From positions 48,616 to 112,615 of the forward strand of contig JACRCO010000001.1 in the NCBI GenBank assembly GCA_016218975.1: 64,000 bases of DNA, given 5' to 3'. Position 1 is the stretch's first letter. Every line of letters starts with the position of its first letter. Below are positions 26,379-35,225 of this stretch, one piece after another. The notes below the pieces were generated by a model. It was not told the DNA's origin, did not search any database, and was given only the letters and a program-made list of their open reading frames with translations. The stretch comes from Deltaproteobacteria bacterium. GTDB lineage: Bacteria; Desulfobacterota; Deferrimicrobia; Deferrimicrobiales; Deferrimicrobiaceae. The translations under genes and the position numbers were made by a program.

Positions 26379-29300
26379 ATGAGTCCGGTTGCATTGGAGG
26401 CGGAAAAGGACGGCATCGCCGTCCTGCGGCTCGGCATGCCGGATGGACGGAACTTCCTGGGGCCGGAGGACATCGCCCGCTGCATCGAACTCGTCGATGG
26501 CGTTTCCGCAAACGATTCCATACGTGCGCTGGTGATTACCGGGGGGGAGAACTACTCCGCTGGGACGGATTTCATGGAGGCGATGCGCATTCGCCTGGAT
26601 CCCGGCTCCGGGGGGCTCGCGTACCGGTTTCTATCGGATTGGAAGAAGTTGTGCGACAAGGTACGAGGCCTTGAAATCCCCACCGTCAGCCTGGTCCGAG
26701 GGGTTTGCGAGGGGTCGGCGCTGGGTCTGGCCGCCGCCGCCGATTACATGATCGTCGACGCGACGGCGAGAATCCGGCTTCCCGAGGTCAAGGTCGGCCT
26801 CATACCCGGAAACGGCGCCACATGGTTCCTTCCGCGGCGGATGGGAGCCGCGGCCGCCAAATACTTCGGTCTAACCGCCTCCACGATGAGCGGCAGGGAA
26901 GCGGCGGGCTTCGGACTGGCGCAGGGGTACGCCGGAGACGAGGCGCTTGGCTTCCTGGTCGGACTCAAGCGAGTGGAAGGTCCTCTCGACGGGCGCAGGA
27001 TATCCGCGATGCTGGAAGAAACGGGCGCCTCCGTCGACGCTTGCAAGGACGGCATACGCGATCTTGCGCTGAATATCGACCGCCACTTTGGGTACGGGAT
27101 AGCCGGCAAGGGTTATCTCGGGGACATTTTCGCAAGCCTGGAGGGCGCCTCCGCGAACGGGGACGAATTCGCCCGGAGGGCGCTGGCAGCCATGCGGTCG
27201 GCTTCGCCCCAGGCGGTGTGGGCGACGGAGTTCCTCATCGACACCTTCGCGCAGCATGGTCTTTACGGCGAGGACGAAGCGAGGGAAGCGGAACTCAAGT
27301 TCTCTCAGGAGTTGACCGCCGGTTTCGCCCACCTGGAAGGCGTCCTCGGCCTCGTGAAAGGCTTTGCCTCCGGAGAGTCCGACAGCCACCTGGACCGTAT
27401 CGTCCTGTCCGACGCCAAAGGGTTCCGTGCAGCGATTCCGGCTATGCCCGTTTCCACGGGATCCGCGCTGGAGCATGACGCCTCGTTCCTCTATGGAGGA
27501 ACGGAGTACCTGCTTCCCCGCGGGACTTATCATTGCGGCGAGAAGGGCCGGGTCCTGCCGCCGAAGGGCGGCACGGGCCTTCCTGCGTCGTTTCGAGTCG
27601 ATCTTCGCAACTCCCAATGGTCGGATGACAGGGTCGTGGACGAGCTCGGCGTTCTCCGCTCTCTGCTGGAGACCAGAATGGGATGGCGCGTGGTCCGCCG
27701 CGCATGGCTTTGCAATCCGGAAAAGTTCGAGCTCGACATGGTCTACCCGTACGCGTGGAGCGTGCGCCCCTCCGTCTCCCTCGATTTGAGCGGTTTCCCG
27801 GTGATACGCCGCTTCGAGGACGGAAGGATCAATCCCGCCTGGGCCGTCTTCGACCGCCTCGAGACGCAGGGACTGCTGGACGAGCGGTGCGTGATCAATA
27901 TCGGAGAGGACCAGAAGGACGGGAAGAACGTCGACGTACGGACATACACGTACCGGGAGATCAGGCGGGAAGCCAACCGCCTGGCGAACGTGCTGACCGG
28001 CATGGGTGTGGCGCCGGGGGACATGGTCGTCATGTACATGTCCACCGACATCGTCGGGCTTATAGCGCAATTGGCGGCGACGCTTGCCGGCGCGACCTAC
28101 CACTTCGTATTCGGCGCAAAAGGTCCGGATATCTTCAGCGACACCGTCTACAACATGGGCGCCAAGGTGATAATCACCGAAGACGGATACCGCGTGGGAG
28201 ACAGGTCCCGCGAGTTGAAAAAGGATTCGGTCGACGTTGCCCTGTCCCGCTTTCTTCCGAAGCCGGTCTTCAGGGAGAGGCTCGAAGCGGCGCTTGCGGG
28301 TCTCCCGGAAGATCTGGCGGAAGAAGGGAAGACCGTCGGCGCGGCGGTGATCGACCGGCTCGAGGGGAAGGTCACTTACAGCAGGGACTCCATGCGCGAT
28401 TTCCTCGAAGTCCTTCACGAAGCGCACATAAAGAACGTCGTCCTTGAGTCCCTGGACGAGGATTCCGCGGAAGATCTGAAAAAAGCGCTCCGTACGAGGG
28501 AAGAGGAGATCCGCCGGGCGAAAATGCGGATAGCCGCATCCGGGCGCGACGAACGCATTTTCGACCGGTATGCCGCAATCCTGACGGCGGCCTTGCGGGG
28601 AGGGGCGGGCGAACCCGGCACGGGAGAAGGAAAGGAGCCTTGTCCGCAGGCAGGCAGGGAACTCGCCGCCGCCTTGCAGGAGCATTGGGAAGAGGTGCTC
28701 GAAACGACGGGAGAGGCGATAGAAAGCCGCCACCGCGACTGGCTGAAGAGCCATCTTCGGCGGATCGCGAGCGGGGCGCCGGGACCCACTCTGGATTCTC
28801 TCCTTGCCGAAGACAATAAGCTGGATGTTCCGGAGTTCATCCTGCGCCATGCGCAGCGAAACGGCGTGGGCGCGGAGCGGCTGGGCGGGATACGGCGGCA
28901 AAGGCTGGTCATCGATCTCATCATCGGCGCATTCGAGCAGCCCTTCGAGCGCGACGAGAAGCTGATCGTTTACGACCGGCTCACGAAGCTGGGACTTCTG
29001 CCGGGCGCTCCCGTCGTTTCGGGGCGAGACGTTCTTTGGGACGACGCGATACGGCGGACGGAAGAAAAACTCAAGGCCGAAGGAAAAGATATCGACGAGT
29101 TCACCGCGGTCGAGATGGGAGGCGGGGATCCGGCGATGCTCAGCTACTCCAGCGGCTCCACCGGGCAACCCAAGGGCATCATCTCGCTTGTGGGCGCACT
29201 TGTCGCCGGCGGCCAGACGATGTTCAACTCCTTCGGGCTGGCCCCCCACGAGATCCACCACACCTCCACCGACTACGGCTGGATCGTGGGTCCGGCGTAT

Positions 29301-32300
29301 GCCCTGTGGTTCCCGATGATGGAGGGACGCAGCTTCATCCTCCAGAGCTTCACCCCCACTCCCCGCAGACTTGCCCAGGCGGTCGCGGACCACCGGGCTT
29401 CATTCCTGAAGGCCGGTTCCCCGATCTACGAGGCGATGTCGAAGGTCGACGGGCTCTTCGAACCCGCCAAGGGGGGATTCGACGTAAGTTCGCTCCAGCG
29501 GGAAGGCGCCCCCGGGATTTGCGGTTGCGCCGCTCCCTACTCCTATCCGGCGCACGCGCGGATCCAGGCCGTCCTCGGCGATGTGGCCATCAACTCCCTG
29601 TGGCGGACGGAAGATTTCGGATCCCAGCACGCCACTTTCAAGCGGCGGCCGGGCGTCGAGAGCCGGTGCGCGGAGACATACCGGAGCGAGCTCGGGAAGC
29701 TTGCCGGAGGTCGCGATCCTTTCGCCGTGGCGGCCGAAGTGCGGACCCCCATCGAAATGGACTTCGAGCATCCTGAGATCCTGCCGCTGCCGTGGGTGAA
29801 TCCCGTTATCGCCGACCGGCTGGAAGATGAAGAAGGCAATCGGGTCGGATCCCCGCGCGAGGTGACCGAGGCGCTCATAACGGCGAAGGGACGAGGCCGC
29901 AAGGCGGTTATCGGGCAGCTTCTTTACCGCGGCTCCCAGCCGCACCGCATGGCCTGGCTTATGGGAAGCAACGAAGGCCGCCGCGGGCCTGCCCGGCCCG
30001 ATGCGAAGCTCACCGCGGCGAAATATTACAACCACGCCTTTGCGCCCGAATGGCCGGGAAAGGGCAGGGAAGGCAGGCGCCTGGCGCACGACGGCGGCGA
30101 CTCGGCCTACTGGGTGCGGGTTATCTACGATCCCGAAACACCGGAGGACGCGCTGATCCTTTCCGGCCCGGAAGACCCGGTGACTCCCAGGACCTTCTAC
30201 GCATCGGGCCGCTCCGGTAACATCGCCAACGTCAACGGCCACCTGGTCAACGAGACCATGTACGAAAACGTGCTGAACGAACACACCCGGTACTTCCGGA
30301 AAGTCGGCGTGACCTTCATCCACCATCCCACGAAGGACCGGACGCCGGTCGTTGTCGTCGCGTTACAGCCGGGGATCCAGCCCGGCCAGGAACTGATCGA
30401 CCTCGTACAGATGACGATCAACCAGAAATTGAATCCCCAGGTCAAGCCGGAACCCCAGGACATCGTCTTCCTGATTGCCGAGGCGCCGGGTTTCGAAGGG
30501 GAGGAAACCTTCCTGCCGATGACGCTGACGGCGAAAATCATGTACGAGCTGATAAAGTTCTACGCCGCCAGGCCCCTTGAAACCCTCAAAAAGATGCAGC
30601 AGGCGCTGCTGCCCGGCGAGGTCCGCGCCTCGATCCGCGGGGGAGACACCGAGTTTTTCCGGGCGAGCGCATTGTTCCAGGGGATGCCGAACCTCGACGG
30701 GCTGAAGGTCAAGGGAACCCTCGTAAATCTGCTGGACCGGGTCATCGCTTCACGCGAGGGAGACGAATCGGTGAAGGTTGCCTTCCGCCCCGAGGCTCCT
30801 CCGGCTATCTCCCATGCGGGAGTTCCGGAACGGCTTATAAAGCGTCTCGGCACGAAACCGCTGCGACCCGGCATCGACCCGATTCCTCCGTACCAGGAAG
30901 CATACGGCATCGTCCGCAACGAAGACGGAATGAGCATGGTGCACCGGGACCCCGCGCTCGGATTCCTCAAGTTCGTACGCCCCACCCCGTCGCCGAAAGC
31001 GGGTCAGGCCCTTGTCCAGATACTTTACGCCGGAGCGACCTACAACGTTATCAACGGGATCACTTCCGACCCGGTCGACGTTCTGGGCGAAAAGGACCAT
31101 CATGTGCTCGGCGACGCCGCTGTCGCACAGGTCCTGGCGCTGTCCCCGGAAGCAGAGAACGAGGGGCGTTTGGCCATCGGCCAGCTCGTGCTCGTGGATC
31201 CGCTGGTGTTCAACCGACAGGCGCCCACGGTGACGCTCGACGCGCAGCGTGAAGGCCACATAGGCGGATATCAGGGCGGGCGGGACCAGGCCACTCTCCA
31301 GGCGTTCGCCGCTTTCGATACCGGCAGCCTGATCGAGGTCCCGGTCGACATGCCGCTCCCGCTGGCGGCGACGCTGATCCTGAACGGGCCGACCGTGGAG
31401 CACGCGCTATTCAGCCCCCGCAAGCTCGATCTCACATCGGACGACGTCCTTCTGACGCACGGCGGTAGCGGCCACACCGGGTCCATCGCTATCGACATGG
31501 CGGTTGCCCTGGGCATCCGTGTCCTCGCGTACGTCTCCGATGCGGCGGAAGGCGAACTTGTCCGCAAGCGGCACCCCGGGGCCGACCTCGCGTTCATCCA
31601 TCGCAATGAACATCCGGAAGCCTTGCGGGCGGCGCCGGCCGGCGACCCGGAAGGGCTCGCCAGGTGGAGGGAGGCGGCGGACCGCCTCGTGAAATCGGTT
31701 CCCGCCGGGTACCGTCCTACGAAAATAATGCAGAACGCCGGCAGGGGGCTTATGGCGGCGGACTTCCTGCTGCTGCGGCCCGGCAGAAGGGGAAGCCGCA
31801 CCGCCTGGTTCTCCGGGGCCTTCGGTCTCTACGGCACGTTGAACGGGTACGACGCGACGCTTTCGGCTTGCGAGGCCCTCGGCCCGGACGGCGCGGATGT
31901 GAAACTCGGGGAAAACGTGCTGGTCCACTACGGCGCCGGATCCGACCCGGACGGGATGGACGCGCAGGCAGTCGCCGCCATTGCGGAAGCTGCCCGGCTC
32001 GGAGCGCGGGTGACGGTGCTCGCCGAGACCCAGGAACAGCAGAACCTGCTGCTTCGCCGTGAAGACATTTCCGTGCATTTCGGCAAGACCCGCATACGGA
32101 ACGTCGAGGCCCTGCGCGAGGGGGAAGGGAAAAAGAAGCTCCTGTGGCCCGAACATATGCCCGACGTGGACGAGGGACGCTTCGATCCGGAAAGGGAGGC
32201 CCACGAAAGCTGGCCCGGCCGGGACGCGCAGGCGCGCTTCGCCACGGAAACGGTCAGCGTGGTCAAGAACTCGCTGGCTCCCTACAACACCAACGGCAAC

Positions 32301-33938
32301 GGATTGTGGGACGTGATCTGGGACAACGGCCGCCGGGACCGGCTGGGATTGAACGTCGCGATTCTCGCGGAGCAGACCGGCCGCGTGGTGTATGGAGAAA
32401 CCGATTCCGGGCAGACGCTGACCTGGCACCTCGCACAGGGCTGGATGCTGCAGAGGACGATCCTGGTCCCGGCGGACCCGAAAGCGCTCGGTCCGGGCGC
32501 CACGGCGCGGGAGAAGATAATACGCATGGCGGGCTCCCACATGTACGAGCCCCACGAGGCTCAAGCCTTGCGGGACAAGATCGACAAGGGAATATATCGC
32601 TTCCAGGGGCCCGACCGGATTCACGGTGCGGACAACGTTCCGCTCGGGTTCAGCGACCAGCTTCGGGGACGCGCTCCCGGCTCCACTGCGTACAGGATCG
32701 CGACGGATCTCGACCTTGTCCGCTCGGAGCGCGACCTGCTTGCGGCCCAGGGAATCCGGATAGCCGAAGAGCTTTCGCTCATGAGGCTGCTTCTCCACCA
32801 CGCCGGCGCGGACGGTTCAATCGCGACTATCGAGTTCATGCTCAATCAGCCCAAAACGAGCAATACGCTTCGCAACTCCGACCTGCACTGGTTCCGCGGC
32901 GACGCGGTAAGACAGCTCAGGATGCTGCTCCGCAGGGTCCGGGAAGATTCAGGGATAAAGGCTCTTGTTCTGACCGCCGAGGGCACCCGGGCCTTCGTGC
33001 CCGGACAGAACAGCGACGAACTCGCCGTCATGGACGACGAGCGGATCACGGAGCTCGCCGCACTCGCCCAGGAAACGATGAGCGCCATCGAGAGCTTCGG
33101 GATCCCGGTCGTGCTGAACCTGAACGGACTGGCGCTGGGCGGCGGAGCAGAGCTTGTGGCCGCGGCTCACTACGTCGTCGCTTCCCGTGTCGAACGCATA
33201 TACATCGGGCAGCCCGAGACAGTCATCAACCTGATCCCAGGGTTCGGCGGCACCCAGCGGCTTGTCCGGCTGATGGCGGACGGATCACGCCTCGGGCGAA
33301 GGGCCGGTTTGCTGTTCGCCGCCGATACGATCCTCACCGGTGCGCCGATGAGCGTCGAGGAAGGGTACGCGCATGGCCTGATTTCGGAGCTTGTCCCGTC
33401 GAATTCCCTGTGCAGGGCATACCGGCTGGCGGCCGGCCACGCCATGGGGACGGACGATACGCTCCGCCGCGCCATGGAAGAGCGGCGCCGTGCCGTGAAG
33501 CGCTGGGAAGATCCCATGATCGACGAGGAGACAGGGCTCCCCGTGGCCCCGTCGATAGTCACCGGGGACGAGCATATAAAAAGGTATCTGCGGCACGCCG
33601 AAACCGTCGGGCGAAGGGGGACGGTGTTGCGTTATGCCCTGGATCTCATCGTCCGCAACATCACGGAAGGGGTCCGGTACGGGGAGGAAGCGTACTTTTT
33701 CGGACAGGCGGGCGCAAGCGGCGAATTCAGGCAGTCGATTGCACGTTTCCGCAATCATGTTCCGCTGCCGCGTCCTCCGCGCCGGCCGATGACTGAAGGG
33801 GAACGCGCCAGGGTCCGGGTGCTGGCGGAGGAGGCGATGGCGGAAGCCGGAATGCGCGACCTGTCGCAGTGGAAAGATGCCGCCGTGCGGGAGGCCGGGG
33901 ATAGTGCCGAACGTATCCGCCTGCGTAGAGCCGGCTGA
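26379..33938 (+). CDS. Giant fused acyl-CoA enzyme: crotonase - acyl-CoA synthetase - enoyl-CoA reductase - crotonase (propionyl-CoA-synthase-like)
   Basis: 2519 residues in one frame. Residues 8-255 are a crotonase fold with oxyanion strands but only one catalytic-type Glu (E136); the other site is Ala/Leu. About 470-1410 is an ACS-family synthetase (RTYTYREIRREANRL, P-loop SSGSTGQPKG at 924-933, DYGW at 965, catalytic-type K1386), interrupted by an insert of about 250 residues (622-875). About 1505-2105 is an MDR reductase like crotonyl-CoA reductase/carboxylase (GGSGHTG at 1695). About 2140-2400 is a second crotonase with both glutamates (E2258, E2280). The last 110 residues are charged. 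The likely scheme is an organic acid activated to CoA, dehydrated, then reduced with NAD(P)H. The known trifunctional enzyme is shorter and ordered ACS-ECH-ECR. GGAGA precedes the ATG. Substrate unknown. Confidence 0.85.
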   Translation: MSPVALEAEKDGIAVLRLGMPDGRNFLGPEDIARCIELVDGVSANDSIRALVITGGENYSAGTDFMEAMRIRLDPGSGGLAYRFLSDWKKLCDKVRGLEIPTVSLVRGVCEGSALGLAAAADYMIVDATARIRLPEVKVGLIPGNGATWFLPRRMGAAAAKYFGLTASTMSGREAAGFGLAQGYAGDEALGFLVGLKRVEGPLDGRRISAMLEETGASVDACKDGIRDLALNIDRHFGYGIAGKGYLGDIFASLEGASANGDEFARRALAAMRSASPQAVWATEFLIDTFAQHGLYGEDEAREAELKFSQELTAGFAHLEGVLGLVKGFASGESDSHLDRIVLSDAKGFRAAIPAMPVSTGSALEHDASFLYGGTEYLLPRGTYHCGEKGRVLPPKGGTGLPASFRVDLRNSQWSDDRVVDELGVLRSLLETRMGWRVVRRAWLCNPEKFELDMVYPYAWSVRPSVSLDLSGFPVIRRFEDGRINPAWAVFDRLETQGLLDERCVINIGEDQKDGKNVDVRTYTYREIRREANRLANVLTGMGVAPGDMVVMYMSTDIVGLIAQLAATLAGATYHFVFGAKGPDIFSDTVYNMGAKVIITEDGYRVGDRSRELKKDSVDVALSRFLPKPVFRERLEAALAGLPEDLAEEGKTVGAAVIDRLEGKVTYSRDSMRDFLEVLHEAHIKNVVLESLDEDSAEDLKKALRTREEEIRRAKMRIAASGRDERIFDRYAAILTAALRGGAGEPGTGEGKEPCPQAGRELAAALQEHWEEVLETTGEAIESRHRDWLKSHLRRIASGAPGPTLDSLLAEDNKLDVPEFILRHAQRNGVGAERLGGIRRQRLVIDLIIGAFEQPFERDEKLIVYDRLTKLGLLPGAPVVSGRDVLWDDAIRRTEEKLKAEGKDIDEFTAVEMGGGDPAMLSYSSGSTGQPKGIISLVGALVAGGQTMFNSFGLAPHEIHHTSTDYGWIVGPAYALWFPMMEGRSFILQSFTPTPRRLAQAVADHRASFLKAGSPIYEAMSKVDGLFEPAKGGFDVSSLQREGAPGICGCAAPYSYPAHARIQAVLGDVAINSLWRTEDFGSQHATFKRRPGVESRCAETYRSELGKLAGGRDPFAVAAEVRTPIEMDFEHPEILPLPWVNPVIADRLEDEEGNRVGSPREVTEALITAKGRGRKAVIGQLLYRGSQPHRMAWLMGSNEGRRGPARPDAKLTAAKYYNHAFAPEWPGKGREGRRLAHDGGDSAYWVRVIYDPETPEDALILSGPEDPVTPRTFYASGRSGNIANVNGHLVNETMYENVLNEHTRYFRKVGVTFIHHPTKDRTPVVVVALQPGIQPGQELIDLVQMTINQKLNPQVKPEPQDIVFLIAEAPGFEGEETFLPMTLTAKIMYELIKFYAARPLETLKKMQQALLPGEVRASIRGGDTEFFRASALFQGMPNLDGLKVKGTLVNLLDRVIASREGDESVKVAFRPEAPPAISHAGVPERLIKRLGTKPLRPGIDPIPPYQEAYGIVRNEDGMSMVHRDPALGFLKFVRPTPSPKAGQALVQILYAGATYNVINGITSDPVDVLGEKDHHVLGDAAVAQVLALSPEAENEGRLAIGQLVLVDPLVFNRQAPTVTLDAQREGHIGGYQGGRDQATLQAFAAFDTGSLIEVPVDMPLPLAATLILNGPTVEHALFSPRKLDLTSDDVLLTHGGSGHTGSIAIDMAVALGIRVLAYVSDAAEGELVRKRHPGADLAFIHRNEHPEALRAAPAGDPEGLARWREAADRLVKSVPAGYRPTKIMQNAGRGLMAADFLLLRPGRRGSRTAWFSGAFGLYGTLNGYDATLSACEALGPDGADVKLGENVLVHYGAGSDPDGMDAQAVAAIAEAARLGARVTVLAETQEQQNLLLRREDISVHFGKTRIRNVEALREGEGKKKLLWPEHMPDVDEGRFDPEREAHESWPGRDAQARFATETVSVVKNSLAPYNTNGNGLWDVIWDNGRRDRLGLNVAILAEQTGRVVYGETDSGQTLTWHLAQGWMLQRTILVPADPKALGPGATAREKIIRMAGSHMYEPHEAQALRDKIDKGIYRFQGPDRIHGADNVPLGFSDQLRGRAPGSTAYRIATDLDLVRSERDLLAAQGIRIAEELSLMRLLLHHAGADGSIATIEFMLNQPKTSNTLRNSDLHWFRGDAVRQLRMLLRRVREDSGIKALVLTAEGTRAFVPGQNSDELAVMDDERITELAALAQETMSAIESFGIPVVLNLNGLALGGGAELVAAAHYVVASRVERIYIGQPETVINLIPGFGGTQRLVRLMADGSRLGRRAGLLFAADTILTGAPMSVEEGYAHGLISELVPSNSLCRAYRLAAGHAMGTDDTLRRAMEERRRAVKRWEDPMIDEETGLPVAPSIVTGDEHIKRYLRHAETVGRRGTVLRYALDLIVRNITEGVRYGEEAYFFGQAGASGEFRQSIARFRNHVPLPRPPRRPMTEGERARVRVLAEEAMAEAGMRDLSQWKDAAVREAGDSAERIRLRRAG

Positions 33939-33958
33939 CAGGGCCGACCGGCTGATTA

Positions 33959-34153
33959 TCAACCTCTCCCGCCGCGCTTCATCGGGCGCCTGTTCCCCGA
34001 TGCCTCTCTTTCGAACTCCGGCAGTATCTTCCTGAAGAACGCGTTCCTGACAAGGGAGCCGATGATCTGCCAGTTGCTGATTTCGGGCTTTTCCACTGGC
34101 CCCGAGATGTCGGCCTTCGCCGCCGCGCTTCCTGCAAAATCGTACGGCCGCAT
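33959..34153 (-). CDS. Doubtful short ORF, possibly a gene remnant
   Basis: 64 codons on the minus strand in the gap after the giant enzyme gene. The sequence does not look random (FAGSAAAKADISGPVEKPEI, then an aromatic-rich NAFFRKILPEFE and a basic end). The frame stays open upstream past the ATG into the epimerase gene, and there is no ribosome-binding site. It could be the C-terminal end of a decayed larger protein. I do not recognise the family with confidence. Confidence 0.25.
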   Translation of the reverse strand: MRPYDFAGSAAAKADISGPVEKPEISNWQIIGSLVRNAFFRKILPEFEREASGNRRPMKRGGRG

Positions 34154-34236
34154 AAGCGCGGTGATGTTGCGCCGCCCGGGACAAATAGTGTTAGTATTGT
34201 TCGTACCCCGATACCCCTCCCAAAAAGGAGGAATGG

Positions 34237-35202
34237 TTGTCGGATTCCGTTTTTTTCATAACAGGGGTGGCCGGGTTCATCGGCTCACACGTTGCCCTGG
34301 CTCTCTTGAGGCGCGGCGACCGCATCTTCGGACTGGACAACTTCGACCCCTTCTACGCCCGGGAGATCAAGGAGCGGAACCTTGCTTCGCTCACGGAGTA
34401 CCCGGGTTTCAATTTTATCGAGGGAGACATCCGGGACGTCTCCGACCTGAAGCGCTGGGGGCAAGGCGAATCCCCCGATGCTCTGATCCACCTCGCCGCG
34501 AAGGCAGGCGTGCGGCCGTCGGTGGCGGATCCAGCGTCGTATACGGACGTAAACGTCATGGGCACCGTGCGCGTCCTGTCGTGGGCCAGGGAACGTTCCG
34601 TCCCGCGCGTCCTCTTCGCCTCCTCCTCGTCCGTGTACGGCGGGAACAGGAAAGTTCCCTTTTCCGAGGATGATTTCGTCGACCATCCCGTCAGTCCCTA
34701 CGCGGCCACCAAGAAGGCGGGGGAGCTGCTTTGCCACACATGGTCCCACCTTTACGGGATGAACATCGCGGCGCTGCGGTTTTTCACGGTCTACGGACCG
34801 GGGCAGCGGCCGGAGATGGCGATCCACAAGTTCACCCGCAACCTGCTGTCCGGCAAGGAAATCGAAATCTACGGCGACGGGACCACGCGCAGGGATTACA
34901 CGTACATAGACGACATCGTGGACGGCGTCCTCGGAGCGCTCAAAGCGCCCGCAGGGTACCGGGTCTACAACCTGGGAGAGTCGGCCACCATCTCGCTGTC
35001 CGACCTCGTTGCGAGGCTGGAGGAGGCCACCGGAGTCCGCGCGAAGCGGAAGGTCCTTCCTCTCCAGCCGGGAGACGTTCCGTTGACCCATGCCGACATA
35101 TCGCGGGCCCGCGCGGAGATCGGGTACGAGCCGAAAACTCCCGTCGAGGCCGGGCTGAAAAAATTCGTCCGGTGGTACCGCAACACCATGATCACACCAT
35201 AA
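34237..35202 (+). CDS. NAD-dependent sugar-nucleotide epimerase/dehydratase (UDP-glucuronate 4-epimerase-like)
   Basis: 321 residues from TTG 34237, with AAAAAGGAGG ending 5 bases upstream; the nearby ATG is out of frame. It is a short-chain dehydrogenase of the extended type: nucleotide loop GVAGFIGS, LDNFDPFY, LAAKAGVRPS, the SSSSVYGG strand, catalytic YAATK, then RFFTVYGPGQRPEMAIHKF. The NFDPFY and GQRPEMA segments resemble UDP-glucuronate epimerases used for surface polysaccharide, but substrate calls in this family are unsafe. It stands alone before the FBP aldolase/phosphatase gene. Confidence 0.85.
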   Translation: MSDSVFFITGVAGFIGSHVALALLRRGDRIFGLDNFDPFYAREIKERNLASLTEYPGFNFIEGDIRDVSDLKRWGQGESPDALIHLAAKAGVRPSVADPASYTDVNVMGTVRVLSWARERSVPRVLFASSSSVYGGNRKVPFSEDDFVDHPVSPYAATKKAGELLCHTWSHLYGMNIAALRFFTVYGPGQRPEMAIHKFTRNLLSGKEIEIYGDGTTRRDYTYIDDIVDGVLGALKAPAGYRVYNLGESATISLSDLVARLEEATGVRAKRKVLPLQPGDVPLTHADISRARAEIGYEPKTPVEAGLKKFVRWYRNTMITP

Positions 35203-35225
35203 TCATCCAAAGGAAGGAGGCAGTG

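Noticed and set aside
26871..29393. 840-codon minus-strand frame inside the giant enzyme gene
   Set aside because: It is antisense to well-conserved crotonase and synthetase domains, and its translation resembles no protein. It is a GC-driven shadow.
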